54,246 bases of DNA from Bacillota bacterium (GTDB taxonomy: Bacteria > Bacillota > Clostridia > Lachnospirales > Lachnospiraceae), in contig CABJAN010000022.1 in the NCBI GenBank assembly GCA_902363515.1, forward strand, positions 1 to 54,246, written 5' to 3'. Below the pieces are notes generated by a model. That model saw nothing but the letters and a program-made list of their open reading frames with translations, had not been told where the DNA came from and did not search any database. The position numbers and the translations under genes were made by a program. Below are positions 53,106-54,246 of this stretch, one piece after another; within the stretch, counting starts at the first letter, position 1; each line of letters starts with the position of its first letter.

Positions 53106-53873
53106 TTAGATGGTTGTAAGTTTCTCTAAGGCATTTTCAGAAATTACACATCCGCCGTGTTCTGCAAGATAGGCTTCTCTGGCAGCAGACAGGGAAATTC
53201 CCTTTCCGTATTCGGAGAGCATATTGCAGACTTTATTGAAGTTTTCCGGAGAGGTTCCCTCCTGGTGGAGAATCAGGTTGTATTCTCCTGTTTTGCCATC
53301 TTTATACAGAGCGCTGAAACCCTGGAAAAAGTGATTTAATCCGTGAGCAGCGTCAATTACTGCATCCAGGTTTGGGAAAACATATTCTCTCATAAGATTT
53401 ACGGAAATCGGCTTTTCTTGGGCATCGGAATCTTTTTCCTCTGTTTTGGTATCGGCATTTTCTTTTTTCAGACGTTCCATGGCTTTGGATTTGGCTTCAT
53501 AAATTTTATGAAAGATGTCCAGAATGTCATCAGCACCTTCCAGTTCCAGGGCTGGGGTGTCGCCGGATGAGGAACCCTGACCGGAAAATGGTGTGAACTT
53601 GGAAAAACGTGTATCCAGTTCTTCAGGGTCTTCAACTTTTGAGATAATTAAAATAATACTATCCGCTGACACTGGAATTGCCTCAATCATAAGTGGAATA
53701 TTATCTGCCTCAAAGCCAAATTCTGTATTTGCCTGCTGCATCATATCACGGAAGAGGTCTTTGGCTTTTTCTGTTCCATAGGCCAGTTCACTTAAACGAA
53801 TATGCCGCTCTTCCAGATCTGCTCTGGTAAGGGTGCATCGGATTTGATTTTCATTAATTTTTTCTATTTTCAT
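53106..53873 (-). CDS. mecA: adaptor protein MecA
   Basis: A 255-residue ClpC adaptor that selects proteins for ClpCP degradation. The N-terminal substrate-binding part begins MKIEKINENQIRCTLTRADLEER and includes FRDMMQQANTEFGFEAD. An acidic, Lys/Glu/Asp-rich linker (about residues 100-160) separates it from the C-terminal ClpC-binding domain, which ends EHGGCVISENALEKL. CAGGAGTGA precedes the ATG on the minus strand. In Gram-positives MecA controls competence and stress regulators. Confidence 0.9.
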   Translation of the reverse strand: MKIEKINENQIRCTLTRADLEERHIRLSELAYGTEKAKDLFRDMMQQANTEFGFEADNIPLMIEAIPVSADSIILIISKVEDPEELDTRFSKFTPFSGQGSSSGDTPALELEGADDILDIFHKIYEAKSKAMERLKKENADTKTEEKDSDAQEKPISVNLMREYVFPNLDAVIDAAHGLNHFFQGFSALYKDGKTGEYNLILHQEGTSPENFNKVCNMLSEYGKGISLSAAREAYLAEHGGCVISENALEKLTTI

Positions 53874-53924
53874 AACATCACTCCTGTCTGAGTATTGTTC
53901 TAAAGATGCTATTTTTCCTTTTAT

Positions 53925-53954
53925 ATTATATACTATGCGGATAGAGATTGTAAA
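53925..53954 (-). promoter_or_regulatory. promoter of mecA
   Basis: On the minus strand TTTACA (53954-53949), 18 nt, TATAAT (53930-53925). Confidence 0.6.
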
Positions 53955-53965
53955 GAAGGAAATGC

Positions 53966-53994
53966 TTGCGAATTTTACAGGAAGGTGCTATAAT
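53966..53994 (+). promoter_or_regulatory. strong promoter of orphan transcript
   Basis: TTGCGA (53966-53971), 17 nt, TGC-extended TATAAT (53989-53994). It is divergent from the mecA promoter and would start RNA near 54001. Confidence 0.75.
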
Positions 53995-54037
53995 AAAACA
54001 CAGATAGAAAAAGCGCCCCAGAAATATCAGGAAAGGG

Positions 54038-54142
54038 GTGAAAAGGTCTTTATTATTTTTCATTTTTATTTATTCTTTTGCAGTTCATAGTTTGCAGCAA
54101 TCCGCTGCAGCGGTAGTGCGTTCTGTACAGCCCCGTCTTTAG
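54038..54142 (+). CDS. possible 34-residue hydrophobic peptide
   Basis: A GTG-started frame encodes a peptide beginning MKRSLLFFIFIYSFAV: a positive N-terminus, a hydrophobic stretch of about 12 residues, then a polar tail ending in SVQPRL. AGGA (54029-54032) is 5 nt upstream. The start codon lies in the 3' arm of a GC-rich hairpin and AGGA in its loop, so translation could be controlled by structure. The layout would suit a small membrane peptide, type I toxin or secreted signal peptide. There is no homology evidence, and the frame may be chance. Confidence 0.25.
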   Translation: MKRSLLFFIFIYSFAVHSLQQSAAAVVRSVQPRL

Positions 54143-54195
54143 AAGTTAGCACCATATTCTTTCGAAGTACAAATGACATATTACCACTTACAAAT

Positions 54196-54217
54196 GCCTT
54201 AAAATAAGGCTTTTTTT
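54196..54217 (+). terminator. terminator of orphan transcript
   Basis: GCCTT (54196-54200) pairs with AAGGC (54206-54210) and is followed by TTTTTTT. The stem is short but the U-tract is strong. Confidence 0.65.
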
Positions 54218-54246
54218 ATTTCTCAAAATACTTGCAAAATTATTTT

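Larger units (their letters stand above)
54001..54217 (+). ncRNA. orphan ~217-nt transcript, unknown RNA
   Basis: This is a complete transcription unit, with promoter and terminator, in the otherwise gene-free right end of the window (53874-54246). Two hairpins are visible: CGCCCC (54014-54019) with GGGGTG (54035-54040), and TGCAGC (54093-54098) with GCTGCA (54104-54109). I do not recognise it as 6S, SRP, tmRNA, RNase P or a riboswitch. It may be a small RNA or the message of a very short peptide (next entry). Confidence 0.5.

Noticed and set aside
1..54246. CRISPR array, rRNA genes or additional tRNAs
   Set aside because: No regularly spaced repeats, rRNA signatures or further cloverleaf sequences beyond tRNA-fMet were found by eye.

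Overview
The window looks like a chromosomal segment of a Gram-positive, low-to-mid-GC gut anaerobe of the Clostridia, most likely family Lachnospiraceae (Blautia/Ruminococcus-like). Pointers are the many AGGAGG ribosome sites, the TGCTATAAT-type extended promoters, carbohydrate ABC importers without their own ATPase, a glycogen phosphorylase/MalQ/debranching set, a clostridial 2[4Fe-4S] ferredoxin, MecA, a class B sortase and a DUF1858 redox protein. The species assignment is an inference from gene content. No integrase, transposase, CRISPR array or rRNA was seen.

Layout. 1-3.4 kb: an ABC exporter and a PLP aminotransferase. 3.3-3.9 kb: a gene-poor stretch with a candidate minus-strand small RNA and a small Asn/Ser/Thr-rich protein. 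4.0-20.1 kb: a starch/maltodextrin locus made of a binding protein, two permeases, an intracellular pullulanase, a YesN-type response regulator, a frameshifted YesM-type sensor kinase, a second binding lipoprotein, a debranching enzyme, a phosphorylase and MalQ. 20.3-25.0 kb: a VanY-type D,D-carboxypeptidase and a heterodimeric ABC exporter. 25.0-32.3 kb: a LacI-controlled fructan/sucrose operon (two permeases, binding lipoprotein, GH32, fructokinase) with clear palindromic operators. 32.3-35.3 kb: peptidase T, a CidA/LrgB pair and a YcxB-like membrane protein. 35.5-37.4 kb: a Septu-like AAA ATPase plus HNH nuclease pair whose nuclease gene is cut by an in-frame TAA. 37.5-39.7 kb: feoA-feoB. 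39.8-43.2 kb: GH13 alpha-glucosidase, AraC regulator and YoaK/DUF1275 protein. 43.37 kb: initiator tRNA-fMet. 43.6-46.5 kb: zinc-ribbon membrane protein, class B sortase, Sir2 deacylase and DUF951 protein. 46.6-51.8 kb: core genes rpsF-ssb-rpsR and gdpP-rplI-dnaB. 51.9-54.2 kb: MerR-like regulator, ferredoxin, DUF1858 protein, mecA and an orphan transcription unit at the right edge.

How the genes fit together. The starch locus describes import of branched maltodextrins followed by cytoplasmic debranching, phosphorolysis and disproportionation: pullulanase and the debranching enzyme lack signal peptides. The fructan operon likewise imports fructo-oligosaccharides and splits them inside the cell. 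Neither importer has an ATPase gene, so both probably share an MsmX/MsmK-type ATPase encoded elsewhere.

The most interesting leads are: (a) the AAA+HNH defence-like pair with a nonsense codon in the nuclease; (b) the candidate C-rich small RNA at 3352-3464 on the minus strand; (c) the promoter-hairpin-terminator unit at 53966-54217, which may encode a 34-residue hydrophobic peptide; (d) the Asn-rich small protein at 3630; and (e) the single-base frameshift in the sensor kinase of the starch locus. All calls come from reading the sequence; no database search was run.
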